Of a stretch of 60,000 nucleotides of DNA, positions 47,732 to 58,769 are shown piece by piece. The position numbers and the translations under genes were made by a program. Below the pieces are notes generated by a model. It did not search any database. It was not told the origin of the DNA and saw nothing but the letters and a program-made list of their open reading frames with translations. The stretch's first letter is position 1, and every line of letters begins with the position of its first letter. The stretch spans positions 51,602,042 through 51,662,041 of the forward strand of contig CM060734.1 in assembly GCA_030704615.1 (NCBI GenBank), in the 5' to 3' direction. The DNA is from Takakia lepidozioides (lineage: Eukaryota > Streptophyta > Takakiopsida > Takakiales > Takakiaceae).

Positions 47732-49502
47732 TGCCCTGGGAACAACAGGGAAATGGAAAGTGAACCTGTCTTCTTTCACTATCTTTAATACTATGAGATC
47801 CGTGGGAGATTCAATTGTCTAATCCGTGATACCCAATCTCTCACGGAGGTCTTCCATTACATGGATCAGAAATGCTTGGCAGCATAGGTCTGCATGGGGT
47901 TTTGACTCTCAGACAATTCCTTGAACATTAGTTGCTTTTAGGCTGCTTGTGGATGGCCCTCTCTCTCTTTTCTTTCTTCCTCTTGTCCCATAAGCTCCTT
48001 GAGGGGAGGTTGTTGAAGTACTATTTCATTTCATTTCTCTGTCTGTTTCTCACACAGACTCATGGCAACCCTCAAGGGAATCTTAGGATTTAGTGGACGT
48101 GCAATGTCAACTGGGAAAATGCTGCTATAATGTACACTGGAGGCAGTCGTTTGATTTCCAGAGGGATATAACCAACAGGGAGAATCAACGTCACGTTTAG
48201 TGCTGTGTTTATGAATCCCTTGTCCAAGGACAGATCCGTTTTTTGGATTGAGGGTCAAGGGAATGAGTAAGAACAGGTGTAATGGTAGCATGGGCTGGAG
48301 TGGAGCATTACAATAGAGGAATGATGGATCCACCGCCTCCTGTTGGTGAACCTGATGATGCTTGGGTAATCTCTCTGACTCCCTTGCCCCTTGCTAACAG
48401 ATTGCTGACTATTGTGTTGTGGTGGCAAGACATGTGGGGTGATGGTCAGTCACGACTTGGCCGGTGTCTTTCCTCCAATCATCGGAGGTTCCAAGTGGCC
48501 ACTGGTTGGTATTGAGTCTGTTTTACCAAAAGAGTCTGTTGGAGTATGGTTGGAAAGATGGAAAGTCAGATACAGTCTGCAGCAATGGACAGAGGATCTT
48601 GGTTACAAACAGGAAGGTATTCGGGATGCCATGGCAAAAAATTGTGTGGACTGCCTAAGAAAAAGAGATGCTATGAGTCCATGTGCGAGATCTAGATTAA
48701 TGTCAGAGTACAACTTCCTTCTTTGTACAGCAAAATTGACATGACATGCAATGTGCTTTGGGATGGGGGCAGCTAGATCTCAGGCCACGCTGGCAGCTAG
48801 GTGAGGTATATGCAGAAGGAGAAAGTGAAATCTTTAAAAAAGCCTGGTGCCCACCTTTCCCTTACTGCTCAGGTTCAGAATTACGCAGAGGGATGTCACA
48901 AACACCCTACATGATCCACCCAAGTGCTGGTGGTGCAAGCGAGGTCCAAGCGATTCTAGCCCGGGCATAAAATTCAAAGTGAAATCATTGATTCCTCGAG
49001 CCTTCATTTTTGGTGAGGGTGTTTGTGCAACATGTGCAAACTTGAACCCCTTTCCAGATGTTCCACTTGGCAGTTTTGTACAAGAGTTGGAGACAAACTT
49101 CTCATAATAGAGCAGACTGAATTGAAGAAAATTGTAACATTGGAAGAGATGTGAGATGCAACCTGTAGAGTTTAGCATTTAAGCTGACACAACAAAGTCA
49201 AGCCACCGATGCATGTTTGACCCCCTTTTGATGCCTGTTGGTGGCAAGCTTTGCACTGGCAACAAAAGAACTGCAGAAGAGGTGGAAGGTGAAATGCTCA
49301 TGCTTTTCAGATACATCCACGCATGTTTAGTCCTCCCATATAGGTTGCCAGACATGGTTCACCATCCTGAAACTGAGATCCATTAAGTGTACAAAAGTAA
49401 CAAAGCTTTCCCCCACCCCGTTCTTATGAAAGTATGGAATTGTGTCTGATTCTTCAGCATTCCTTAATTACTCATCCATAGGAGGTTCATCAAGCCATGA
49501 CT
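47732..49502 (+). repeat. Segmental duplication, copy B; partner 37786-39527
   Basis: This is the same order of intron 12 tail, exon 13, intron 13, exon 14 and 3' flank as copy A. It starts at CTGGGAACAACAGGGAAATGG and loses similarity after CATCAAGCCATGACTG. No TsaD exons 1-12 lie before it; the intact AIG1 gene does. Confidence 0.88.
48277..48922 (+). pseudogene. Duplicated last two exons of TsaD/GCP1, frameshifted
   Basis: 48277-48365 is a readable copy of exon 13 (VMVAWAGVEHYNRGMMDPPPP) with splice borders kept. From 48773 the copy of exon 14 reads LDLRPRWQLGEVYAEGES, then loses 5 bp relative to the real gene (GTGATGCGAAATC becomes GTGAAATC). This shifts the frame into unrelated residues. 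With only two exons and a frameshift it cannot make TsaD. Confidence 0.9.
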
Positions 49503-51190
49503 GTGGTAACAGACATAACAGACAAGCCCTCAGATACTAAACTCTGTATTATGAACTTAGGGCAACAAAACATAGAGCAACTGGTGTGGAGTTTAGTCAG
49601 AGTCGTACCTCCTGTCTCCACGTTAGTAGATGGGGTACTAGCTCCCGACCGACGGAAGAGTATGGTGAAGCAACGCTATGGTGGGAAAACGCGGCGAAGT
49701 CCCAAAGAAGTCCCTCAGAGAGAGCAGAACGCGGAGCCCGTACCAGAACTCTAAGTTGCACTCGGACGCTTCTTATGATGTTTTATGTCAATTATGCAAT
49801 CAATGGACCCACTCGCTCCGACAACTCCCAACAACTGTCGGTAAGGGAAGAAGGGCCCACTGATCTGCTTGCGCAAGACTGGGAAGCTTCTGCGGATCAT
49901 TTCAGTTCGAGCCACTGCCGGTATCCGGCGTGCTGCCTCCATAAAGGTGCTTAGAGCATTCAGTATCAGCGCTCTTTAGGCTCAACAGATGGTTCACTTG
50001 CAAGATACCTCGGAAGCATCTTCAGAACCGAAGCCGTAACCTCCCGCGGGGAATGATTTCATTTCGTGGGCTGATGCGTGCTGTGGACTTTCTTTTCGCA
50101 GATTCCAGAGGTGAATCTCGTGTCATGAGCTGGAGGTCCAACTTCAGGAGGTTGATAGGTCGTGGAGGAAGCAGACTGTACAAAGCTTGCCATCGTAACA
50201 GTCGTCGGGAAGTGATAGCTGGTCCTTGTGCAGGCAACAGATAGGTGCACGCAGCGTCCAATTCGGAGATTAATAACATGGCTGGGCTCTATCTTCATCG
50301 TCTTTGTTATTATGTGTAGATTTCTCCTGCCCGATGCATGGTGGCCATGCTCAATTTGTATCTTCATTAACTCTGTTCGAAGACCTCTCCTACCCCGTGG
50401 TTCATTGCAACGAGGGTGTGAAGTGTGAACACTTTAGTTGGAAACGGAAATTTCGGAAATTTGAACGACCATTCCATTCTTGTCTTTCCTTCGTGTAACC
50501 TCGGCCAGAAGTGGTGGAGTATCCGTCTCCTTCCGTCGTCGGCATGTTACCCAACTATGATAATTTACAAGTTGTTTTTCACTGACGTGGGCTTTGATAG
50601 TAAATTTTAAGAGGCTTACGGCCATGGCGGTCAGCGGACCAGCTTAACCTCATGAGATCAGCTTTCCAGCTCTAAATTTGGTGAAGGAAAATGTACATAT
50701 ATTCTCAATAGATAGATGTTCTTCGCGAGTGATTTGTATAGTCGACTTTTGAGATAATGGAAGGTTCATACATGTACATGAGGCAAAGGATGACATTGGA
50801 TATAGTAGTAGTATCAAGTAGAGTGGAAGCACCAAGATATATATTTGTACATCGCCATGTTAATTGCTTGACTATGAACAACTGTAGGTAAGGGAGGGCC
50901 CCCACCCACTCACCTGCTAATCTTTCGGTCATATAGTATATATTCCGGTCGTTTAGATATTTGTGTGTAATCAAATATATGAAGTTTTGTACGTTGGTTT
51001 TGTTTTGATTTGTTTGTTTTGTAGATTTGAGATGTCCCCAACGGCAAGGCCCTAGCCCTGGTGCTTGGTATCGTTGGAAAGCCCTCGAAGGGGTGCATGG
51101 GCTTGGTCTCATGATTTTTGGACATGCCGTGTGGGAGATGTGGAATTCGAAGTACTTTTGGTCGCTGAAAATTCCCAAAAATAGCAAAAA
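49503..51190. other. Spacer with remnants of the duplicated flank
   Basis: 49520-49700 resembles parts of 41425-42390, including GTTAGTAGATGGGGT and GTATGGTGAAGCAACGCTA. The rest has only short open frames that match nothing I recognise. Confidence 0.45.
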
Positions 51191-51265
51191 TGGCAAAGTG
51201 GGACAAATGGAGAGATATCAAGGGAAAGGTCTCTGGTTCAAATCTGGTCTTAGGCTCTGTGGAAA
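51191..51265 (+). mobile_element. tRNA-like SINE head
   Basis: TGGCAAAGTGGGAC (51191-51204) fits box A and CTGGTTCAAATCTGG (51233-51247) fits box B at tRNA-like spacing. An A run follows. No full cloverleaf is present, so this is a SINE-type remnant rather than a tRNA gene. Confidence 0.5.
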
Positions 51266-51767
51266 AAAAACTTACTTAGATGACATTGGACACTTGGGCC
51301 AATGGCACAGGCTACCCTAGTTATATTCAATGAACCCACCCCCTCCCATAACTATGAACAATTGTCGGTAGGAAGGAGGGGCCACTTGCATGCTGTGCAC
51401 CATTATTTGAAGCCCAATAGCCTACATGAAATATTAGGCCCACTTGCACTTAAGGGGGTTGACCTACTTGCACTCAGGCATATTTTATGTAACTATTAGG
51501 TCACATTGGCCCACTTTACCTTCCAGCTTTTTTCACCTTTTTCCCTGGGGGTCTCTACATTTGCAAATCGAGACAAGTTGGAACCCCTTTGTTTGCATAT
51601 TTCCTACAGACTGACCAAAGCGGAATCCCGATGAAGGGGAACATCTGGGTCCCCACACCTGGCCAGTCAGTGCTTTCTGCTACACATAAGCATAGTAGAC
51701 TTCTTCTAGATCTTGCTGTTCTCTTTCTGTTTTGTTATCATAGAAGTTACGACAATCCCATTGCACA

Positions 51768-52177
51768 ATGAACGATGTCACAGTCCTTTTACCTCGTCAT
51801 GCAGTACGCAAAGAGTATCGCTCAGGTCCTGAGGGACAACCAGTACACTATGAGAGAGATGGGGAGCATTACTGACTTGAAAACCTTATGCAGAATTTTG
51901 GTTGGCGAGGAGATGGATATCCAAAAACTCTTTGATGGCCGCAAAGTAAAGGTTATATGCGCAGTAGGCAGTGGAGAAAGCGATTTCCACTATTGCTTGA
52001 AATATATTTATGTGGTGCGTTTCGTCTTTAAGGGATGCGAGTCAGCTATTGCTGTAGTGGCTGAAGACGAGAGCTCCGTTCAAATCGTTTGGAAGTGGGA
52101 CGGTAAATCCTTTTCTGATTACGTTCCAAAAGTGGCGGTGATCGACAATGTAGAGGAGGGTTACAAGTTACCTATCA
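51768..52177 (+). pseudogene. AIG1-type copy, N-terminal domain only, cut by a transposon
   Basis: The start ATG and the first ~400 bp match the N-terminal domain of the 439-aa GTPase (MNDVTVLL; then QYAKSIAQVLRDNQYT, VKVICAVGSGESD, CLKYIYVVRFVFKG, SAIAVVAEDESS). A 2-bp deletion near residue 12 puts the start out of frame with the rest. Homology ends in EEGYK, where CACTACAAAG begins a GC-rich transposon-like sequence. No GTPase domain follows in the remaining 8 kb of the window. Confidence 0.85.
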
Positions 52178-52860
52178 CACTACAAAGGGGGCCTTTGTGA
52201 CGCCCGGGCCACGCCGCCGCGTCGAGAAAACGACCATTCCGGGCCCGGGGCCGGCACCGAATTTGCGACGCCCGGCAGTCGCATGGGCATCGCTAAAAGA
52301 CGTCGCAAAAATGCAACGTATGGGGGTCGCGAGCCCCCGCCCCAACTCCCGCGACTGCCGGACATCGCTTTTCGGGCCGTCCGCGCCGATGGCAGGGGCG
52401 TCCAGCGAGCGACTTCTGGCCGTCGCTGCCCTCCAGCCGTTGCATCCCATCGACGTGGCGTGAGCCAGGTGGTACGTCAATCGATGCCAGTGCGTCCCTG
52501 CAAGCGACTATTGGGCGTGGCAAAAAAACAGCATGAGCAGGAGTCGGACTCCGCCACGCCCGAGCGTGGGTTTGCGCGACGCTCTGGCGTCGCTATCTTT
52601 ATATTTAAAAGACCTGGCGCAGGCAAGGTGACGGGCTCCGCGACGCCATTGCGTCGCGGCTTGCGACCCCCGGACCAAAAAACACGTCGCAGGGGGTGAC
52701 TTAATTTACGACGCTTGGCCGTCGCCGCTTGCGACCCCCGCCCAAAAAACCTTTCGCAGGGGGTGTCTTTATTTACGTCGTCCGGCCGTCACGGCTTGCG
52801 ACCCCCTCCCAAAAAATACGTCGCCAATTACGACGTCCTGCAGTCGCGAGGCCAGCCTAG
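52178..52860 (+). mobile_element. CACTA-like (En/Spm) transposon terminus with GC-rich subterminal repeats
   Basis: The sequence switches at CACTACAAAGGGGGCC, the standard CACTA plant terminus; TCA before it could be the 3-bp target duplication. The next ~680 bp are GC-rich and crowded with GTCGC, GCGAC and GACGC words in both orientations. At 52620-52860 three imperfect direct units of about 65-75 bp recur (CTTGCGACCCCC, AAAAAA, then TCGC). The composition is unlike the host DNA on the left. The other terminus (TTGTAGTG form) is not found before the window ends. Confidence 0.75.
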
Positions 52861-53199
52861 TGGGGAGGTTTGGGGGTTGATTTTGGGGGTGAATTGGGGA
52901 TGGTTTTTGTTTTTTGCCTGGTTTTGTTTTTGGGATGGGAGACCTTACAGCTTCCATTTCTCTGATTTAGCAAGTACACAATTGAGCAAGCATGAATTGA
53001 GGGTGAGGACGGTGCGACACATGAATAGGATGGAAGATGGAAAGATGGAAATATATTTATAGGAAATGAGCTGAAAAACTCACAAGGGTTCAGTAGGCTA
53101 ACCCTGGGACCTACATGGACTAGGACTAGTCATCCTCATCCTCATCATCAGTGGAGGACTTAGAGCTATCCGATGAGCCTGATGACTCCGCGCCCTTTG

Positions 53200-54330
53200 C
53201 CAGAGCACCTAAATGAGGCGGCGTTCCTCTAAGTCCCACAGAGTTCTCATCCAATCCCTAGCCATGATCCCTACCTCATCCATACTGGTGTCATGTAGTG
53301 CACTCATCCCCTCCGTGTTGGCCATGTTCTTCATGAGGGATTGCCAACCATGCTCCTTGGCGTAGTTGTACTCTACCGGAGATGGTTTCCTCTCAAATGC
53401 GTTTTGCTACACATGCCACAAATTAAAGTCAGTTCTTCGTGATGATGGAGCCAGAAAGAAGACATAACAAAATCCATAGGGAAGTACGACTTACAAATCG
53501 CAAGATAAAACCCTTGGATCTGTCAGCGCCCCACTTGTGTGTGGATTCGTGCTTGTGAAGGCGGACTGTTGTTGCTTCGCATGCCCGGTCAAATTTGGCA
53601 TTGTTTGCGGCATCATTCTCTCCCGCAATGAGTGCATCCCACGATACCTATGCCCCCCCCCCCCCCCCCCCCTCCCCTCCACCAATTAGTGAATTACACA
53701 CATACATTGCATCGAATCCACCTCATTAATGCACATGCGACAAATGGAGGTGAAATGATTCAAGATTTGCCAACCTGTGTAATTCCATAAGGTGGTTTGG
53801 GTATAGCCCCATTTTCCATTGCCCTCTGAATGATCTGACCCTCCTCGTCTCCTCCTCCCTCATCGACAACATTGGGCTAGTAATGGAGGCTTTCAAAAGC
53901 CCTTGAACCTGATGTTGGGCCTTGGCAAGTGCAGCCTTTGCTACGGAGGAAGGGGTCGCTATGGGGGTGACATCCAAAAGTTGCCCATACCGGGCCCCCG
54001 AAACGGGTGATGTGTTTGCCAAGGTACATTTCACCCATCTTGGTGGCCGAGGGTGTGCTCAACTAAGCATCTGGCTCAGCAACAACCTCCCGAATAGGAA
54101 AGCTGGCTGAGCCGGCCCCTGGCGCATCCAAGATGTGGACAAGAGGGGGGGTACTGGCCTCGAGGGGCAGACGAGCCCTCCGGCTGCGGCTGTCGACGGA
54201 TCTGGTTAACCGTGAGACGGCCTGGCGCGTCACACGTGCCGGCAGAGCAAACGGATTGTCCGCCCCTTTCTTTGGGGCACAAGCTGGCACCTGTCATGCA
54301 AACCCACAAGTTAGCCTCATTAGGAAACAA
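53200..54330 (-). CDS. Transposon-encoded protein candidate (several exons, unassigned)
   Basis: On the minus strand three exon-like blocks appear. One ends at 53776 (PVSGARYGQLLDVTPIAT ... HLMELH) at a good donor. One covers about 53640-53496 (WDALIAGENDAANNAKFDRA ... HKWGADRSKGF) before GTAAGT. One covers about 53407-53208 (NAFERKPSPVEYNYAKEHGW ... WDLEERR). The middle block loosely resembles plant Transposase_24-type sequence (W...N..NR..K..H..G...F). A run of C at 53659-53682 interrupts the region and may obscure a splice site. Given its place inside the CACTA-like DNA it is probably that element's own gene. Exon borders and start are uncertain. Confidence 0.4.
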
Positions 54331-54445
54331 CCTCTACATTCCAGATCAAAAACAAAAAAAACCAAGCATGTTGGGGGCTGAGAGCAGCAAGTGCTCGGGG
54401 TCTCGAGATGGGGCAACAAAGAGAAAAGAAAAAGGTGGGGGGGAG

Positions 54446-54518
54446 GGGGGGGGGGGGAGTGACTGAGCACCACCAGCAGGTGCTGAGCACCACGGGCTCA
54501 GTCACTCCCCCCCCCCCC
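54446..54518. repeat. Perfect 22-bp inverted repeat made of G-run plus GTGACTGAG
   Basis: The left arm (54446-54467) is twelve G followed by AGTGACTGAG. The right arm (54497-54518) is its exact complement ending in twelve C. The 29-bp loop contains a further GCACC/GGTGC stem. A-rich and T-rich tracts extend the symmetry outward. It is a strong cruciform and G-quadruplex candidate. Confidence 0.9.
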
Positions 54519-54659
54519 ATTTGTTTTTTTTTTTGGTTTCTTGATCTCTCCCTCTCTCTCTCCCTCTCTCCCTCTCCCTCTATAACTTTTTGGATTTCAT
54601 TTGGCCCTGATACTTACTATTTGCTTCTTTCATCTAAACTGGATGAAATACATGAATAA

Positions 54660-55630
54660 TAGTGACCTATTCTAAAAATCCAAGAGGTAGTAATTTGTAC
54701 CATCATAAATGATAGCAGTTACTAAACCTAAGCCTATACCATAACCCTAAGATACCTTTTTATGGGATATCATCCATTAACAAAGTGCATCTCTTTAAAA
54801 TGTGATTTTTCATCCACCCTGGATGAGAAATCGGGAAGTTGTGCCCTAAACGGGCCGACATATTTCACAGCACAGAACTCGTGCTTCTATGATCCTTGAT
54901 GATGCGCCGTGTAAACATGCTCCCTTGCAGCTACATGGTACTCGTGATGGCTGGCTTTTGGGATGCGCATTGGCAGATAGACAGATTCCTCTCTGGCAGT
55001 CGACAATGCAGTGATCGCTCTGCTCAAAAATTTATGATTCTGTTAAATTCGCAGCGGCGCTCTTACTCCTCGTTGGGAAGTACTCCACCCCTACTTAGCC
55101 ACAGATTACATGTTGCTCTCTTTCTGTATGAGCTACTCTCTATCTGTGAACACTTCTACTTTGATTACGTTCTGCTGGAGACATCTACTGGACGCCATGG
55201 CGCAGGGCATACCACAAACACTCAAGGTTTTTTTTTAGTGTACCCTTGCTTGGATTACGATTTGTACATGCTTTAGAATTCAACACTGACATGGATAGCA
55301 ACTGTGAAAACCTGCACTCACCTGATGCATCCTCACTAACACACATCTCTATGTGGTGGTTTTTGGGACGGGCACAGGTGAGGGTCTTCACTTGTCTTGA
55401 ATTATTGAAGCTTGCAGAGTCTGATTCATGCATAAGGGATTGCTGCTACCACCTGAAGCTGCTGATACCAACTGTTGTTTCAAATCTGCCATCTTGCTGC
55501 CTCAAATCGGCTTCAAGAAATAGATAAAGAACATAAAGAACCCCCCTATATAAATCAGCTTTGTATTCAGCAAAACAGGGACCCAAACAAGTGTTACATG
55601 TTTGGGTATGTTTCATATGGAATATTTACA
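54660..55630. other. Transposon-type DNA, no recognised gene
   Basis: Only short open frames occur. GGATGAGAAATCGGG at 54822-54836 is nearly the inverse of CCCGATTTTTCATCC at 57212-57226 (14 of 15). The segment between them might be one element. Confidence 0.35.
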
Positions 55631-55639
55631 ACTGTGCAT

Positions 55640-55995
55640 AGCAAGAATAAGTGTTCAGCTTGCCAAAATTGTCACCCTTGATTACATTGAAAGCCTGGAA
55701 AAGAAGTTCCAGCTTTGTTTTGTTTAACACCTTCACCATATCAGAGTTGCAGACATTTTCTAAGCAAATTACACACTGGGGTATAACCAGATACCTTGTT
55801 TTTTGTCCCACGACCCGGTTTAGGTCTGGGGCCAGTGTATAAATGCATTAACAAGGTGTTGAATAGCAAGCAAGTATTCAGATTGCTACAATTACCACCA
55901 ATGTCTACATTGCACCCTAGAAAAAGAATTCCAGTTTGTTTTGGTAACACAAACACCATCTCAAAACTGCAGATATTTTCTAATCAGTTTACCAT
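55640..55995 (+). repeat. Tandem duplication, two diverged units ~225 bp apart
   Basis: 55640-55775 and 55862-55997 share TAGCAAG, TTCAG.TTGC, AGAA.TTCCAG.TTTG and TGCAGA(C/T)ATTTTCTAA in the same order. Identity is roughly 65-70% by eye. Non-coding. Confidence 0.65.
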
Positions 55996-56177
55996 CATAA
56001 AGTAGTACCACAGGGTCTGAATTGTTCATTCCAACAGGCTAGTAAGCTGCCATGGCATATTTATCCTAAGGCAACATGAACACAAGATCAACTACTTAAC
56101 AGCCAGCAAGTGCTTACCACCATGGACATAGTCCATTAAAAAAGCCAAGCATCCAGGGGCTTGTAACCAAAGCCATT

Positions 56178-56362
56178 ATCTGGTCAAAGAAGAGCCACCC
56201 TACAATTTTGCATGGCACCAGATGTCCTAAAACAGCCTGCTCGTAACAGAATCCAGTCTTTCCAAGGTTTACAATAAAAGACACTGTTTGGTCAAAAAAC
56301 AGAGCTTCCCCACTTTGTTGCTTGGTACTAGATATCTTAAAACAGCCAGCTCGTCATATAAT
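56178..56362 (+). repeat. Tandem duplication, two units ~107 bp apart
   Basis: CTGGTCAAAGAA ... GGCACCAGATGTCCTAAAACAG is repeated about 107 bp on as TTGGTCAAAAAA ... GGTACTAGATATCTTAAAACAG, each followed by CC(T/A)GCTCGT. Non-coding. Confidence 0.7.
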
Positions 56363-56379
56363 TGCTCCGGTGTCACAAC

Positions 56380-57470
56380 AGAAGGCCATTGGGAACAAAA
56401 GAGAAATAGCCTAATGAATCGTTGTCCACCATAGAAGGTTAAGAACAAAGGCCAGAAAGATCAATGCAAAGAGGCAGAAAGAGGTCTTCTCCCCCAAACA
56501 TACAGAAGTTGTGGCGTCGCATCAATAGCTCGATTTCATTCAACTTCAAGCTCAAATAATCATATTAAGTGAGGACCCTCACCTGGTCCCATCACAAGCC
56601 CCCACAAAAACCAACAGGTTAGTAAGGATTGTGGAACCCCAGGTGATTCACATGTCTCACGCTTGTTATCGTTGTACAACATGCATTCCAAAGCAGGAGC
56701 AGAAAGAAATCAGAGCATAAACAAGCCATCACCTTGATGGTTTGCGGAAGAGAAGCCTGCGAAATGGCTCCCAAGACCAACAAACAACAAAACACAAAAA
56801 GAGTGGACTGCCCAAGCATTTTAACAGGTTCATTCACTTCCCTGAGGTCTTAAGATGCGCCGCTGTATCTTAATGATCAATGAAGGGCACAACAAACGAT
56901 CACAACCTCGGTAGATCGCCCGCCAACATGAAAGACAACCGCCACATGGAAATTGAAGGCACTACCGCCATTGCGCACCCCAAGAGAGGAAGAAAGTACT
57001 GGAATCTTGCCAGAAACCCTGCAGACCTTAATTACGCAGCACCATAGTAATCAAAGGCCTTGAATCGGGCTCAATGCGCACTCCGCCACCATCCCTCAGT
57101 TCCAGCAAACCTTAAGCACGATTGTCGTGCAGAAAATTAGGGCAGGGAGGAGATGAAGCTATTTCCCCGCGATTTCATCCGCATGGGATGAAATCCACCA
57201 ACAAACGGTTGAAAAAATCCCGATTTTTCATCCCTATGTCATCTGCCAGGGATGACATCTAGATAGGGATGAAAATCATTTGGCAGTCATTAGGATAGAA
57301 ACCTCATGACCTTATAAACCAAAAATCCAAGTAGGGTGTGTTCGTCTGTTACAATAAGGAAGGGTCAAGAAAAGAACGTCCACTGGACAGTGGAGAAAGA
57401 GACAAAATCAAAGGGAGGGTCATCCACATTGAATCAGAAAAAACTTCCAGGAATGAAATTGAAGAATGGA
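56380..57470. other. Spacer with repeated GGGATGA/TCATCCC motifs
   Basis: 57160-57275 holds about six GGGATGA or TCATCCC words on both strands, some forming short palindromes. No gene is recognised here. Confidence 0.4.
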
Positions 57471-57474
57471 GATT

Positions 57475-58144
57475 TTATACCTCGTTGGACTCGTCTTGTA
57501 TTTGCTTCCAATTCATTTCAGGTGGTAAGACTCTCAAAGTATCCCTCCCCAATGCATCTTGTCTTATAGGGCATGAGGTCAGAATTTCCGTTGACAATGG
57601 ACATAATGTTACCCTTTGCCTGAAGCGTCCGTGGGCGTGGTCTCTCACTCCACGGTTCCCATGGAGACTTGACAATCAGCCCTGTTTACTCAACTATTTG
57701 TACTCCATATATGTGGACCTGCCAATTCCATGAATTGTCCACCAAGGAGTCTCATAAACATTTACACCCTCAATCGTAACGTATGTCCTGCGAGAGGTCC
57801 CTTCCAACATGTGAAGTCGTTTTGAAATATTTAGTCCATGTTCTCTCCTCTCATCGAAAGTGGATAACCAAAACGAAGTACGGATAGCCAAGGTTTTTCG
57901 CCAATCGAAATATTGACAGCAGTGAAGTTTGCAACAAGGTTTGCTGCTCACGGACCGGATTTCCTCCAGAGTAAGATTCTTCATTCTTTTTTTTTGAGTG
58001 TTCCAAATCTCGATCCCTCTTCTTCCTCGTAAAATGCCGATACGCCGCTTTCTTCACATCTGCCTCGTGATCTTCGTACAAGATACTGTCAAAAGATCTA
58101 ATAAAATTCTTCAGATCATTTGAGAATAGTCTCCTACTTTCCAA
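57475..58144 (-). pseudogene. DDE-transposase-like N-terminal fragment, frameshifted
   Basis: The minus strand reads CCKLHCC...RTSFWLSTFDERREHGL...TIEGVNVYETPWWTIHGIGRS and then, past a stop, LHGNRGV. This order (paired Cys, an ER-rich helix, a Trp/His IHGI motif, HGN-G) is what I recall from the N-terminal part of a DDE-type transposase family seen in non-seed plants and animals. The upstream frame (58144 on, HEADVKKAAYRHFTRKKRD) joins only by a shift at the A run 57987-57995. A stop near 57696 and later shifts show decay. Confidence 0.5.
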
Positions 58145-58147
58145 AAG

Positions 58148-58769
58148 TCATGTTTTTATTAAAGGCCATTTTACAAGAGACATCAAAAATCCAGATCCTC
58201 CAGAAAGTATTTTGGTGACAATAACTCCAACATCGTCCTCTCCCAGTTTGTCATCGAGGATCACCTCGTCCAGAATGCAAGCTTGAATCCTCCCCTCGAA
58301 CAGTGTATCCCCATCATCACCCAATAGTACTCCAGTTGTTTTTTCCAAGTCCTCCGCTCGGATTCTCGGAACTCTTCGATGGTATGTGGTTTGATTCACC
58401 CTCGTCGACGTCAGAATTTTCGACAGTATACCTTCTCTCCTGCGTAAAATCAGGATTCATGTCATGCCCTCCTTGATACTCGTTATTCTCCGCATGAGCT
58501 TCGCCAACATTCCATACCACCGGGGTCCCAATGGCCTCTTGCAAGGTGTTAGCATCCATATGTCCATAATGAAGAGGACATAATGAGTTTGCTTCATCAC
58601 AAGAGATGAGAACCACTGAAATGGTTGAGGAAGATAATTGGTATCCATGACAGGTCCCAACCCAGGAGACATTAAGGCAGTCCCCAGTTGCTACTGGAGA
58701 TGAAGATCCGGGAAGAGTAAGAAACACTCTTTGACCAGTCTCTAAGCTCATGATCACCAGAACCCCCAC
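58148..58769 (-). other. Unassigned open frames, possibly one frameshifted gene
   Basis: 58769-58317 encodes 150 residues (MGVLVIMSLETGQRVFLTLPGSSSP ... CDEANSLCPLHYGH). 58399-58148 continues in another frame with acidic sequence (LLGDDGDTLFEGRIQACILDEVILDDKLGEDDVGVIV). The two overlap, so a one-base change could have joined them. No family is recognised. It lies upstream of the transposase-like fragment on the same strand and may be part of that element. Confidence 0.35.

Noticed and set aside
48412-48744. Open frame of 110 codons in duplicated TsaD intron 13
   Set aside because: It lies in the copy of an intron and resembles no protein.
52197-52699. Overlapping open frames in the GC-rich block
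   Set aside because: They arise from stop-poor GC-rich subterminal repeats in several frames on both strands; composition, not coding.
54822-57226. Single transposon bounded by GGATGAGAAATCGGG and its near inverse
   Set aside because: Only 15 bp match, GGATGA words are common nearby and no target duplication was found; kept as a remark only.
57338-57733. Plus-strand frame of 131 codons
   Set aside because: It lies opposite the transposase-like fragment and has no family features; probably a chance frame.
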